A stretch of DNA of 64,000 nt from Sphingopyxis macrogoltabida (GTDB taxonomy: Bacteria > Pseudomonadota > Alphaproteobacteria > Sphingomonadales > Sphingomonadaceae), in assembly GCF_001307295.1 (NCBI RefSeq), contig NZ_CP012700.1, positions 189,001 through 253,000 of the forward strand. Reading direction: 5' to 3'. Positions 50,793 through 59,602 of this stretch are shown piece by piece. The translations under genes were made by a program, and so were the position numbers. The notes beneath the pieces were generated by a model. The model had not been told where the DNA came from. It saw only the letters and a list, made by a program, of their open reading frames with translations, and made no database searches. Numbering within the stretch: the stretch's first letter is position 1; each line of letters begins with the position of its first letter.

Positions 50793-51659
50793 TTATTTGA
50801 GCAGGTCGATGGCGAAGGCGCGAACGTCGGCCGCCATGTCGGGCCGCGCGAGGGCGACGGCCAGATTGGCCTGAATATAGCCCGCCTTCGACCCGCAGTC
50901 ATAGCGCGTGCCGTCGAAGGTCACGGCGTGGAAAGGCTGTTTGCCGATCATCGTCGCCATCGCGTCGGTGAGCTGGATTTCGCCGCCGGCGCCCTTTTCC
51001 TGCCGTTCGAGTACGCGCATCACTTCGGGCTGGAGGATGTAGCGGCCCGAGATGATGAGATTCGACGGTGCGTCGGCGACCGCGGGCTTTTCGACGAGCC
51101 CGGTGACTTCGGTCAGCGCGCCGTCGGCCTTGCCGGGAGCAATGACACCGTAGCTGGAGACCTGCGCGCGCGGAACTTCGAGCACCGAGATCAGGTTGCC
51201 GCCGACGCGATGGTATGCGTCGACCATCTGTTTCATGCAGCCGGGCGAGCCGTGCATGAATTCGTCGGGCAGGAAGATCGCAAAGGGTTCGTCGCCGACG
51301 ATGTCGCGCGCGCACCAGATGGCATGGCCAAGCCCCATCGGCTCCTGCTGCCGGACATAGGCGCAATTGCCGGGGCCGAGCCGCGTCGGTTCGAGCACCG
51401 ACAGATCCTTGCCGCGTTCGGACATCGTCTTTTCGAGTTCGAAGGCGATATCGAAATGATCCTCGATCGCGCTCTTGCCGCGTCCGGTGACGAAGATCAT
51501 CTGCTCGATCCCCGCCTCGCGCGCTTCGTCGACCGCATATTGGATCAGCGGCCGGTCGACGACGGGCAGCATTTCCTTCGGGATCGCCTTGGTCGCGGGC
51601 AGGAATCGCGTGCCGAGACCGGCGACGGGAAAGACGGCTTTGCGGATCGGCTTCAGCAT
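50793..51659 (-). CDS. galU: UTP-glucose-1-phosphate uridylyltransferase
   Basis: A 288-residue enzyme making UDP-glucose from UTP and glucose-1-phosphate for exopolysaccharide, LPS and trehalose. Motifs: RKAVFPVAGLGTRFLPATKAIPKEMLPVVDRPLIQYAVDEA, FVTGRGKSAIEDHFD, AIFLPDEFMHGSPGCMKQM, RYILQPEVMRVL, and ETNAM-like region EIQLTDAMATMIGKQPFHAVTFDGTRYDCGSKAGYIQANLA. Length and all blocks are standard. It is convergent with aqpZ. Confidence 0.95.
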   Translation of the reverse strand: MLKPIRKAVFPVAGLGTRFLPATKAIPKEMLPVVDRPLIQYAVDEAREAGIEQMIFVTGRGKSAIEDHFDIAFELEKTMSERGKDLSVLEPTRLGPGNCAYVRQQEPMGLGHAIWCARDIVGDEPFAIFLPDEFMHGSPGCMKQMVDAYHRVGGNLISVLEVPRAQVSSYGVIAPGKADGALTEVTGLVEKPAVADAPSNLIISGRYILQPEVMRVLERQEKGAGGEIQLTDAMATMIGKQPFHAVTFDGTRYDCGSKAGYIQANLAVALARPDMAADVRAFAIDLLK

Positions 51660-51714
51660 CGACAGCGGCTTAGCCGCGATCGCCGGGCAAGAAAAGGCCG
51701 GTGCCGAAACGCCG

Positions 51715-52239
51715 TTAGGGCGTGACGATCACGACGACGCGCCGATTGTCCTGGCGTCCCTCGGCGGTGGCGTTGCTCGACAACGGCAGCGTTTCGCCGC
51801 GGCCGACGATCTGGTCGGCGGTCAACTGCATGCCGTTGGCCTGCATCGGTGCCGCCACTGCCTGTGCCCGCGCCTGCGACAGCGTCAGATTATAGGAAGC
51901 GGTGCCGGTCGAATCGGTGTGGCCTTCGACCCGCGCGGTGGTGATGCCGACCGAAACGAGCCGCGCCGCCATCTCGCCGATCCGCCGTTGCTGGTCGTCA
52001 GAAATGCCGCTTTCGTTCGTCGCGAAAAGCAGGCGTTCGGGCATGTTCAACTGCCAGTCGAGGCCGGTTTCGACGAAGCCCTCGGACTGGAGTACGGCAA
52101 TCTGGGCCGGGCTGAAGCCGGTCTGTGGCGGCGTGCTTTGGCAGGCCGCCAGCAGCAACGCGAAACAAGCAATGAAGAAGAGGCGGACGTTGTACGCAAA
52201 GGGGTAAGTCACGATTATACTCCGTTTGGTCGCTGTCAT
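51715..52239 (-). CDS. yfiB: OmpA-domain lipoprotein of the Yfi c-di-GMP system (YfiB-like)
   Basis: A 174-residue lipoprotein. After NVRLFFIACFALLLAACQST (lipobox LAAC) comes an OmpA/peptidoglycan-binding domain: FSPAQIAVLQSEGFVETGLDWQLNMPERLLFATNESGISDDQQ, VEGHTDSTGTASYNLTLSQARAQAV, IVGRGETLPLSSNATAEGRQDNRRVVVIV. YfiB is the outer-membrane part that binds wall peptidoglycan and sequesters YfiR, freeing YfiN. ATG 52239 overlaps the yfiN stop (ATGA), so it belongs to the yfiR-yfiN-yfiB operon. Confidence 0.85.
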   Translation of the reverse strand: MTATKRSIIVTYPFAYNVRLFFIACFALLLAACQSTPPQTGFSPAQIAVLQSEGFVETGLDWQLNMPERLLFATNESGISDDQQRRIGEMAARLVSVGITTARVEGHTDSTGTASYNLTLSQARAQAVAAPMQANGMQLTADQIVGRGETLPLSSNATAEGRQDNRRVVVIVTP

Positions 52240-53465
52240 CGGATCGAACGATTGGTCAGCTTGTCGGCATACATGGCGGCGTCGGCGGCGGTGAGCAGGG
52301 CAGTCGCATCGGCTCCGTTGTCGGGATAGACGGCGACGCCGACGCTGACCGAGGCGCGATACTTTTCGCCGCCCGGCAGTTCGACGGGTTGGGCGACGCA
52401 GGCGCGGATACGCATCGCGAGGTCGCCTGGAACGGTTTCGCTGTCGAGCGGGTCGATGATGACGACGAACTCGTCGCCACCGATGCGGGCCGCGAAATCG
52501 CCCTTGCGCAGCGTGTCCTTGATGCAGGCCGACAGTGCGACGAGCACGGCGTCGCCCGCGGCATGGCCGAAATTGTCGTTCGCGGCCTTGAAATTGTCGG
52601 CGTCGATGAAGAGCAGCGCGAAACGGCCGCCGCGGCGTTCGGCGGCTTCGATCCGCCGCGCGAGCTGTTCGTCGAAGGCCGCGCGGTTGGGCATTTCGGT
52701 CAGCGGATCGTGCGAGGCACGGTGCGCGAGAATCGCATGCTCGCTTTCCATATGACCCTGCCACCCCTGTAATTCGTCGAGCAGCGCATTGATGTCGCCG
52801 CCGAGCCGGTCGAGTTCGGCGATGCCGAGCGGCTGGACGCGCTTGTCGAACCGGCGATGGAGGCGGACGTCGTGCGCGACGGTGGCGATTTCGTTGAGCG
52901 GCTTCACCAGCTCATATTCGAACCGGCGGGCCAGCGCGATCGTCCCGAAGGCGGTGATGAGCAGGCAGATCAGCCCGGCGAGCAGCCCGATCCGGACATA
53001 ATCGGTGAGCGTCGAACTGTCGCCCCAGACCTCGACCTTGCCGACCGCCGAACCATTGCGCCGGACCGCGACGGCATAGGGTTCGGGGAAGAAGATGCGC
53101 GTCAGCAGCGGCGCCGGATCGTCGGCGGGCGAGGTCCATTCGATCAGCGGCTTGCCGCGATCGTCGAGCACGCGCAGCCGGGCGATGCCGGGAATTTGCG
53201 TCAGCGGCTCGATCCCTTCGCGCGCGGCTTGCGGATCGTTGAAGATCAGCGCCGGCTCGACGCCATAGGCGCCGAGTTGTGCGGCCAGTTCGATATTGCG
53301 GTCGGCATAACCGCGCAGCGCCGTGACCCCGGCGAGCAAGATGGTGAGCCCCGACAGCGCGACGGCGAACAGCGTGATGCCGAAGTGGAAGCGCGACAGC
53401 AATTTCTGCAGCGTCGTGCGCGCGCCGATGCGTTCGCCGGTTCGCCCGGGCGTGCGGCCGGTCAT
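52236..53465 (-). CDS. yfiN: Membrane diguanylate cyclase with CHASE8-like periplasmic domain (YfiN/TpbB-like)
   Basis: A 409-residue cyclase. A first membrane helix (FHFGITLFAVALSGLTILLAGVTAL) leads to a CHASE8-like periplasmic domain (RNIELAAQLGAYGVEPALIFNDPQAAREGIEPLTQIPGIARLRVLDDRG), a second membrane helix (IGLLAGLICLLITAFGTIALARR), a HAMP segment and a GGDEF domain with active-site GGDEF. RKGD five residues before it is an intact I-site. In YfiBNR systems YfiR clamps the periplasmic domain to switch the enzyme off. The genes overlap on both sides. Confidence 0.9.
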   Translation of the reverse strand: MTGRTPGRTGERIGARTTLQKLLSRFHFGITLFAVALSGLTILLAGVTALRGYADRNIELAAQLGAYGVEPALIFNDPQAAREGIEPLTQIPGIARLRVLDDRGKPLIEWTSPADDPAPLLTRIFFPEPYAVAVRRNGSAVGKVEVWGDSSTLTDYVRIGLLAGLICLLITAFGTIALARRFEYELVKPLNEIATVAHDVRLHRRFDKRVQPLGIAELDRLGGDINALLDELQGWQGHMESEHAILAHRASHDPLTEMPNRAAFDEQLARRIEAAERRGGRFALLFIDADNFKAANDNFGHAAGDAVLVALSACIKDTLRKGDFAARIGGDEFVVIIDPLDSETVPGDLAMRIRACVAQPVELPGGEKYRASVSVGVAVYPDNGADATALLTAADAAMYADKLTNRSIR

Positions 53466-54007
53466 GGCGCGCCCTCCCCGTCGCGGCCGATCTTGAGCAC
53501 GCGTGGATCGATGCGCAGCGGCCCGCGGCCGATCGCGTCGAGGTTGACCGAAAAGCTGAGCCCTGCCTGCCGGTTGGCGAGGCAGAACATGGCGCCATAA
53601 ACACAGGCGGCGTCGTCGTCGGTGATCGTCAGCGCGGGGCGGCCGCGCACCCAGCCGATCAGCCGCTGGCGATCGGCGACCGGCATGCGCCCCAGGAAGA
53701 CGATGTCGCAGTCGGCGCCGCTCGTCACGCTATCGACCGTCATCCGGCGGACGGTCACGGCGGGGCCGCCCGGCACGACCGGCGCCATGCGGTCGGTCAG
53801 GCGCGGCGTTCCGACAAGGCACATTGTCCTGACCGCGCCGCGCTGGCCGTCGGGCCAGCGGGCATAGCCGATGATGCCGCCGAGCATGCGATTGGCCGCG
53901 CGCGCCGTCCCCCCGGCGCTGTCCTCGACAATCGTCTGGCTGGCGGCCTGGACCGACATCTGCGGCGTCGTGAACAACGAGCCGATCAGAAACAGCGATG
54001 CCAGCAC
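53462..54007 (-). CDS. yfiR: Periplasmic inhibitor of the diguanylate cyclase (YfiR family)
   Basis: A 181-residue exported YfiR/DUF4154 protein. After LASLFLIGSLFTTPQMSVQA, the mature part shows the family pattern: IIGYARWPDGQRGAVRTMCLVG, VRRMTVDSVTSGADCDIVFLGRMPVADRQRLIGWVRGRPALTITDDDAACVYGAMFCLANRQAGLSFSVNLDAIGRGPLRIDPRVL. The two Cys pairs can bridge, making it redox-sensitive as in YfiR. It starts GTG 54007 (no ATG in frame nearby). Its stop overlaps the yfiN start; first gene of the operon. Confidence 0.85.
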   Translation of the reverse strand: MLASLFLIGSLFTTPQMSVQAASQTIVEDSAGGTARAANRMLGGIIGYARWPDGQRGAVRTMCLVGTPRLTDRMAPVVPGGPAVTVRRMTVDSVTSGADCDIVFLGRMPVADRQRLIGWVRGRPALTITDDDAACVYGAMFCLANRQAGLSFSVNLDAIGRGPLRIDPRVLKIGRDGEGAP

Positions 54008-54138
54008 CTTGCAGTGACCCCCAACTGCGTGTTCGGGGCCATCCTGCCCCAGCGAGGGGGCGTCCGCTAGTTAAAAGAGTATGAAAGTCAAGGAAAAGTA
54101 GCGGCATGCAACCTTATTGCAACACCTGCGGCGAGGCG

Positions 54139-54675
54139 TCAGCCGGTGCGCAGACGGTCGCCGAAGCCCTTGCGGAGCTTGGCGAGCTTCGGCGGAATGA
54201 CGGCCATGCAATAGGGATTGCGCTGCCCTTCGCCGTCCCAATAGGACTGGTGGTAGTCCTCGGCCGGATACCAGTCGCTGGCCGCCTCGATCGTCGTGAC
54301 GATCGGCGCCGGCCAGTCGGCCTGCGCCCGTTCTATGCCGGCGCGTGCGGCGTCGCCCTGTGCGGCGTCGAGCGGGAAGAGCGCGCTGCGATACTGGGTG
54401 CCGATGTCGTTGCCCTGACGGTTGAGCGTCGTCGGATCGTGCGTGGCGAAATGGACGTCGAGCAGGTCGTCATAGGAAATGAACGAAGGGTCGAAGACGA
54501 TACGGATCGCCTCGGCGTGCCCGGTGTCGCCGCCGCATACCTGCTTGTAGGTCGGGTTGGGGACCGAACCGCCGATATAGCCGCTCTCGACGCTCTCGAC
54601 GCCGGAAAGCGACTGGAACACGGCCTCGGTGCACCAGAAGCAGCCTCCGGCGAAAATGGCGGTCTCACGGGTCAT
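54139..54675 (-). CDS. msrA: Peptide methionine (S)-S-oxide reductase
   Basis: A 178-residue MsrA that repairs oxidised methionine. The active site GCFWCTEAVFQ is near residue 11; other marks are SGYIGGSVPNPTYKQVCGGDTGHAEAI and HDPTTLNRQGNDIGTQYRSALF. No MsrB domain is fused. It reads independently of the yfi operon, which starts 131 bp downstream of its stop. Confidence 0.93.
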   Translation of the reverse strand: MTRETAIFAGGCFWCTEAVFQSLSGVESVESGYIGGSVPNPTYKQVCGGDTGHAEAIRIVFDPSFISYDDLLDVHFATHDPTTLNRQGNDIGTQYRSALFPLDAAQGDAARAGIERAQADWPAPIVTTIEAASDWYPAEDYHQSYWDGEGQRNPYCMAVIPPKLAKLRKGFGDRLRTG

Positions 54676-54730
54676 GGTGTCGATCCCTTTCGGAAGGAGG
54701 AAGATGCCTCCAAAATAGGATGGCGCCGCC

Positions 54731-55720
54731 CTATTCCAAGGGTGGCGGCGCGGTGATCAACGGCGGATCGAGCGGTTTGCCCGATGCCTCGGCGGTGTGG
54801 ATCGCCGCGATCTCGGTTTCGAGTGCGCGGACGCGGTCCTGCCAGCGCGGGTGGGTGCCCGCCTGGAACAGCACCGGTCCGTTGCGCTTGCCGAAGCGCT
54901 GCCAGAAGCGCACCGCGGCATCGGGGTCATAGCCAGAGGCGCGCATCAGCCATACCGACAGCCGGTCGGCTTCGACCTCGGTCTGGCGGAACAGGCCGGC
55001 GCTGCGCCCGAATTGCTTGCCAAGGCCGCGATCGACCCCGGCGGCGTCGAGCCGGGCGCGGTGGCGGAGGATGTTGTGCGCCAATTCGTGGGCGACCGCT
55101 GCCGCAAGTTCGTCGTCGTCGCTGGCGAAGCGCGCGAGCCCGGCGCTGATCAGCACCAGCCGTCCGTCGGCCTGTCCTGCTGCCCGGTCGCGGGCCTCGA
55201 CGCGAAAGTCGCTGGCGCAGCCGGGGACGGGGCGCACTGCGATGGAGCGACCATCGCCCGGGTCCACCTCGATGGTCCTGGCTGTATCCTGCGCCCCGAG
55301 CCGTGTTTCGAGCGCCGCGATTCGGGCAAAGGCATCGCTGCCTGCGGCGGCCGGGACAAAGCCGTCGATTGCATGGACCGCCATGCCGACGTGCACCCCC
55401 GCGATGGCTGCAGGCGAGCCGGGCGCGATCGCGGCGATATAGGGTACATCGCTATCGCTCGCGCTATAGGCGGCGCGGGCTTCGGTGCGGTTCGATGCGT
55501 CATAGAGGCGGGGGTCGCCCCAGATCCACCCGAACTGCGGTTGCAGCTTGTCGCAATGGCTCGCATTGGCGGTGGTCAGCCGAAAGCCGACCGCGGCGAC
55601 GCGTGCTTCGAGCGCCGCCAGCACGGCGTAAGGCGATGCGTCGGCCGGGGCCGCCGCGGTTGCCGGTGCCGCGAGCAGCGCCGCCATGGCGGCGAGGAAC
55701 GATCGTGCGAAACGGGGCAT
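54731..55720 (-). CDS. Secreted M48-family metalloprotease with PDZ-like domain
   Basis: A 329-residue exported metalloprotease. Signal peptide MPRFARSFLAAMAALLAAPATAAAP. A PDZ-like domain (VPYIAAIAPGSPAAIAGVHVGMAVHAIDGFVP) precedes the zinc motif AVAHELAHNILRHRARLDAAG (HExxH reads HELAH) and the third ligand region FRQTEVEADRLSVWLMRASGYDPDAAVRFWQRFG. It is of the Oma1/BepA quality-control type. ATG 55720 starts the signal peptide; the longer frame is unnecessary. Confidence 0.87.
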   Translation of the reverse strand: MPRFARSFLAAMAALLAAPATAAAPADASPYAVLAALEARVAAVGFRLTTANASHCDKLQPQFGWIWGDPRLYDASNRTEARAAYSASDSDVPYIAAIAPGSPAAIAGVHVGMAVHAIDGFVPAAAGSDAFARIAALETRLGAQDTARTIEVDPGDGRSIAVRPVPGCASDFRVEARDRAAGQADGRLVLISAGLARFASDDDELAAAVAHELAHNILRHRARLDAAGVDRGLGKQFGRSAGLFRQTEVEADRLSVWLMRASGYDPDAAVRFWQRFGKRNGPVLFQAGTHPRWQDRVRALETEIAAIHTAEASGKPLDPPLITAPPPLE

Positions 55721-55808
55721 TGCGGCGCCCTTATCAAGGCGGACCTGTCGCGGCCATGAATTTTCGGGCTCTTGCCTATCACCGGGCAAGCGCCGATAGG
55801 GCGGGGCG

Positions 55809-56861
55809 ATGACCGACGCCTCGACTCTCTCGCCCTCCGTTCATCCTTCCGTGCCGCGCCCCGCCGCCCTTGCGCGCTGGCTCTGGGCGGTTGCGCTGCT
55901 GGTGATCGCGGTCGTTGCGGTCGGCGGCATCACGCGCCTCACCGAGTCAGGACTGTCGATCACTGAATGGAAACCCGTGTCGGGTGTGCTGCCGCCGCTG
56001 ACCGAGGCGGGCTGGATCGCCGAGTTCGAGAAATATAAGCAGATCCCCGAATATAAGGAGATCAATGCCGGAATGTCGCTCGCGGCGTTCAAGGGCATTT
56101 TTTTCTGGGAGTGGCTGCACCGCATCCTCGGCCGGCTCGTCGGCATGGCGCTGCTTGTCCCGCTGGCGTTCTTCGCCTGGCGCCGCGCGATCCCTGCCGG
56201 ATATGGCTGGCGACTGTTCGGCCTCGCTGCGCTGGTGGGGCTGCAGGGCGCGATCGGCTGGTGGATGGTCGCCTCCGGCCTCGTCGACCGGACCGATGTC
56301 AGCCACTTCCGGCTGGCGCTCCATTTGCTGACGGCGCTGTTCCTGCTGGCGGCGCTCGTCTGGACCGCGCGCGATTTCGCGCTGATGGCGCATGATCGCG
56401 CCGCGACCAGGCCGCCGCTGACCCGGATGGCGGGGGTGGTGATCGCGGTCCTTTTCTTCCAGCTCTTGCTCGGCGCATGGGTCGCGGGGCTCAACGCGGG
56501 CTATGTCGCGAGCAGCTGGCCGTCGATGAACGGGCATTTCGTTCCCGAGGGGATTGACTGGTCGCATGGTGCGTGGTTCGCCTTCACCAACGATCCGTTC
56601 CTGATCCACTTCATCCACCGCTGGTGGTCGTGGGTCGCGGCGCTCGCCCTGCTGCTGCTCGCGCGCAGCCTGTCGCGGCGCGGCGCGCGGACCGAGCCGA
56701 CGCTGCTCGTCGCCGTCGTCGCGGCGCAGATGACGCTCGGAATCCTGACCGTCGTCACCGGTATGTCGATGTGGATCGCGGTGCTGCATCAGGTGACCGG
56801 CGCGGTGCTGGTCGCGGTCACGGCGGCTTCGCTCCACCGGCTGGGCCGCTCGGGCGCATGA
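55809..56861 (+). CDS. ctaA: Heme A synthase (COX15/CtaA)
   Basis: A 350-residue integral membrane protein with eight helices. Signature GGITRLTESGLSITEWKPVSGVLPPL, FFWEWLHRILGRLVG, HFRLALHLLTALFLL, HFIHRWWSWVAALALLLLA and LHQVTGAVLVA supply the conserved His ligands. It oxidises heme O to heme A for cytochrome c oxidase, so the host respires with an aa3-type oxidase. Its stop overlaps the next start (ATGA). The N-terminal extension before GGITRL is short and polar. Confidence 0.93.
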   Translation: MTDASTLSPSVHPSVPRPAALARWLWAVALLVIAVVAVGGITRLTESGLSITEWKPVSGVLPPLTEAGWIAEFEKYKQIPEYKEINAGMSLAAFKGIFFWEWLHRILGRLVGMALLVPLAFFAWRRAIPAGYGWRLFGLAALVGLQGAIGWWMVASGLVDRTDVSHFRLALHLLTALFLLAALVWTARDFALMAHDRAATRPPLTRMAGVVIAVLFFQLLLGAWVAGLNAGYVASSWPSMNGHFVPEGIDWSHGAWFAFTNDPFLIHFIHRWWSWVAALALLLLARSLSRRGARTEPTLLVAVVAAQMTLGILTVVTGMSMWIAVLHQVTGAVLVAVTAASLHRLGRSGA

Positions 56862-57661
56862 TCGCGGCGGCGGGGCTCGGCGGCGCGCTGTTGCTGCTGG
56901 CAGTGCAGCCTGCCGTTGCGCCTTCGCCTGTCCCGCCGTCCGCTGCTGCGCCAGCCTCGCAATTCGCGCCGCCGCTGGGTCAGCCGATGACCTATCGGGT
57001 CACGACGCGGCGGCTGGGCCGCGACGGCACGCTGATCAGCTTTTCGCTGACCTATGCGTTGCAATGGCAGCGCGCGGGGCGGGGCTATCAGCTCGTCGCG
57101 ACGCTGCAGCGGATCGATTCCGACGCGCGGCCCGAAGTGGCACGCGCGCTGACCTCGGTCCTCCAGCCGCTCGTCGGCGAGCCGATGACCTATCTGGTCG
57201 CGCCTGACGGCAGCCGGGTCGAACTGATCGACGCCGACGCGCTGTGGGAACGCGCGATGGCGCGGACACAGGCGCTCGGGGCGGCGGCGGGGCAAGCCGA
57301 AGCACGGTACATGGCGGAGCTGATCGCCGCGCTGCCCGCCGAACAGCGCAGCGAGATGGCGAGCGCCGATATCCGCGCGCTGGTCGCGCCGGCGAATGCC
57401 GCGATCCCGGCGTCGGGTGGGGCGAGCGTTTCGATCCGGCACGACGGCGCGATGCAGATGGTGGCGCAGGTCGAGCGCGACTCGCTTGCCGCGAGCGGTG
57501 CGGAGCAACCGCTCGAAACCGACAATCTGTGGACGATCGATACCGCGACCGGCCTTGTCGTTCGCGACCAAAGGCAGAGCTGGATCGTCGAGCCCGGCAG
57601 CGCTGCGCGGACGCTCGTCGAGGAGCGGGTTCGCGCGCTGGAGCCCGCGGCAAAAGAATGA
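56858..57661 (+). CDS. Exported protein of unknown function, coupled to heme A synthase
   Basis: A 267-residue protein with a signal peptide (MIAAAGLGGALLLLAVQPAVAPSP). The mature part alternates strands and helices (MTYRVTTRRLGRDGTLISFSLTYALQWQRAGRGYQLVATLQRIDSDARPEVARALTS...), resembling proteins that bind a hydrophobic cargo. I do not recognise the family. ATG 56858 overlaps the ctaA stop; coupling suggests a role near oxidase biogenesis, but this is inference. Ribosomal-protein genes follow after 172 bp. Confidence 0.72.
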   Translation: MIAAAGLGGALLLLAVQPAVAPSPVPPSAAAPASQFAPPLGQPMTYRVTTRRLGRDGTLISFSLTYALQWQRAGRGYQLVATLQRIDSDARPEVARALTSVLQPLVGEPMTYLVAPDGSRVELIDADALWERAMARTQALGAAAGQAEARYMAELIAALPAEQRSEMASADIRALVAPANAAIPASGGASVSIRHDGAMQMVAQVERDSLAASGAEQPLETDNLWTIDTATGLVVRDQRQSWIVEPGSAARTLVEERVRALEPAAKE

Positions 57662-57833
57662 AGGTATCATAATACCCGTCAGCAAAGCCGCGATATGCTT
57701 GACTTTGCGCCCCGGAAAGGTCATTGGCCCGCTCCGAAGCGCCGCTGAGTCCCTTCCCGGATCAGGCGGCGCGGTTTGTTTCGGGCGGCGGCATCGCCGT
57801 TCGTCCTAGTCCATCTCTGTCAAGGAGCGTGCC

Positions 57834-58313
57834 ATGAAGGCGCTGACCAAGACGACTGTTTCGGCAAACGCTGCCACGGTCGAAAAGAAATGGGTGCTGA
57901 TCGACGCCGAAGGTCTTGTTGTGGGCCGCGTTGCTTCGATCATCGCCAACATCCTGCGCGGCAAGCACAAGCCGTCGTTCACCCCGCACGTCGATTGCGG
58001 TGACAATGTCATCGTCATCAACGCGGAGAAGGTGGCGTTCACCGGCAACAAGCTGCAGGACAAGCGTTACTACAAGCACACCGGCTATGCCGGCGGCATC
58101 AAGGAAACCAGCCCGGCGAAGATCCTCGAAGGGCGTTTCCCCGAGCGCGTGCTCGAAAAGGCCGTCGAACGCATGATCCCGCGCGGTCCGCTCGGTCGCC
58201 AGCAGATGCGCAACCTGCGCATCTTCGCCGGCACCGAACATCCGCATGAAGGGCAGAACCCCGAAGTGATCGACGTCGCGTCGATGAACCGCAAGAACAA
58301 GGTGGGTGCATAA
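57834..58313 (+). CDS. rplM: 50S ribosomal protein L13
   Basis: A 159-residue L13: [114 protein letters not shown]. It is an assembly-initiating large-subunit protein. Codon use is strongly biased as in highly expressed genes. CAAGGAG lies before the ATG. It overlaps rpsI by one base (TAATG). The pair forms the universal rplM-rpsI operon. Confidence 0.97.
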   Translation: MKALTKTTVSANAATVEKKWVLIDAEGLVVGRVASIIANILRGKHKPSFTPHVDCGDNVIVINAEKVAFTGNKLQDKRYYKHTGYAGGIKETSPAKILEGRFPERVLEKAVERMIPRGPLGRQQMRNLRIFAGTEHPHEGQNPEVIDVASMNRKNKVGA

Positions 58314-58810
58314 TGGCTGACGAGCAGACCATGACCGATCTCAAGGACCTCGCCGGCGCCGTCGAAGGCACTGTTGCGGCTCCCGTTTCGAACGCGCCGC
58401 TGCGCGAAAAGATCGTCGACAAGCAGGGCCGCGCCTATGCGACCGGCCGCCGCAAGGACGCCGTTGCCCGCGTGTGGGTCAAGCCCGGCACGGGGAAGAT
58501 CACCGTCAACGGCCGCGATCAGGAAGTCTATTTCGCACGTCCGACGCTGCGCCTCGTCATCAACCAGCCGTTCGGTCTGACCGAGCGCGTCGGCCAGTAT
58601 GACGTCGTCGCGACCGTCAAGGGCGGCGGCCTGTCGGGCCAGGCGGGCGCCGTGCTGCACGGCATCGCGCAGGCGCTGACCCGCTTCGAACCGGCGTTGC
58701 GCAGCCCGGTCAAGGCGGCCGGCTTCCTGACCCGCGACAGCCGCGCCGTCGAGCGTAAGAAGTACGGCAAGGCGAAGGCCCGCCGCAGCTTCCAGTTCTC
58801 GAAGCGCTAA
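58313..58810 (+). CDS. rpsI: 30S ribosomal protein S9
   Basis: A 165-residue S9 with an N-terminal extension of about 35 residues ([20 protein letters not shown]...) common in alphaproteobacteria. The core is [60 protein letters not shown] and the tail [17 protein letters not shown], which reaches the P-site tRNA. It is translationally coupled to rplM. A strong intrinsic terminator follows. Confidence 0.97.
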   Translation: MADEQTMTDLKDLAGAVEGTVAAPVSNAPLREKIVDKQGRAYATGRRKDAVARVWVKPGTGKITVNGRDQEVYFARPTLRLVINQPFGLTERVGQYDVVATVKGGGLSGQAGAVLHGIAQALTRFEPALRSPVKAAGFLTRDSRAVERKKYGKAKARRSFQFSKR

Positions 58811-58842
58811 CAGCTTTTTCCGCCGACGGGTGGAAAAGAGAA

Positions 58843-58872
58843 GGGCGGTCCGGCAACGGGCCGCCCTTTTTC
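58843..58872 (+). terminator. Intrinsic terminator of the rplM-rpsI operon
   Basis: GGGCGG...CCGCCC hairpin followed by TTTTT, about 33 bases after the rpsI stop. Confidence 0.9.
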
Positions 58873-58946
58873 GTTGGCCATCCAACGATCGCCTATCAAG
58901 GGAGAGATGGCGGTTTTGGGGTGGGGAACTGCCATTTCCTACTTTT

Positions 58947-59017
58947 GTCATCCCCGCGAAAGCGGGGACCCAGAGTAGCGTAAACCCGCCCTAGGTTCCC
59001 GCTTTCGCGGGAATGAC
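58947..59017. repeat. Palindromic intergenic repeat (GTCATCCCCGCGAAAGCGGG type)
   Basis: Left arm GTCATCCCCGCGAAAGCGGG and right arm CCCGCTTTCGCGGGAATGAC. It is the same family as 15785-15857. It lies in the gap between the rpsI terminator and the convergent three-gene operon. Confidence 0.88.
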
Positions 59018-59089
59018 ACAGTGAGGAATTCCAAACGACTTACGTCCGCTCCCGGCCGATTCCGGACGCTCTGTCACGAGGCCAGCAGG

Positions 59090-59602
59090 TCAGATAAACG
59101 GGTCGTAGGCCCATTGCAGCAGCGCCTGCCGCTGGCGCGGACGGCAAAAGATGTTGCCGGGTTCGCAATTGGCGCGAATTTGCCCGGCATGGCGGGCAAA
59201 GCCGCGCCAGCGCTTGATCTGGATTGCGTCGATGTCGGGCAGGCGGCGGCCCATATAATAGCGGCAATACCATTGGAACCAGCCGCGCGGGTCGGGACCG
59301 TAAATCCACCCCTTGTCGCGCCAGACCGACAGCGGTTGCCGGCTTTTGACCCCGAAATAATTGAGGCTTTCGTCGGCGACGTCGGCCGTCTTTGCCTTGC
59401 CGAACCACGATTTCGGAAATTCCGCGGTGCAGTCGTTGCAATATTTGCCTTCGAAAACGCCCATCTCCAGCATTTCCTGCGGGGTGAGATGCGGCGTGAA
59501 ATCGGGATCGAAATCCTGCCCGGGGCGGGCGGTCAGGCGATAGCTGTAATCCGACTGCATCTTGTCATGCACATGGACCAGCCGGCCCTTCTTCTCGCTC
59601 AC
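59090..59602 (-). CDS. Uncharacterised conserved protein, third gene of operon
   Basis: A 170-residue protein: LVHVHDKMQSDYSYRLTARPGQDFDPDFTPHLTPQEMLEMGVFEGKYCNDCTAEFPKSWF, PLSVWRDKGWIYGPDPRGWFQWYCRYYMGRRLPDIDAIQIKRWRGFARHAGQIRANCEPGN. It is rich in Trp, Tyr and Cys; the pair KYCNDC with later Cys could bind metal. I know similar unnamed proteins in bacteria and plants but no function. ATG 59602 overlaps the previous stop by four bases. Confidence 0.75.
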   Translation of the reverse strand: MSEKKGRLVHVHDKMQSDYSYRLTARPGQDFDPDFTPHLTPQEMLEMGVFEGKYCNDCTAEFPKSWFGKAKTADVADESLNYFGVKSRQPLSVWRDKGWIYGPDPRGWFQWYCRYYMGRRLPDIDAIQIKRWRGFARHAGQIRANCEPGNIFCRPRQRQALLQWAYDPFI

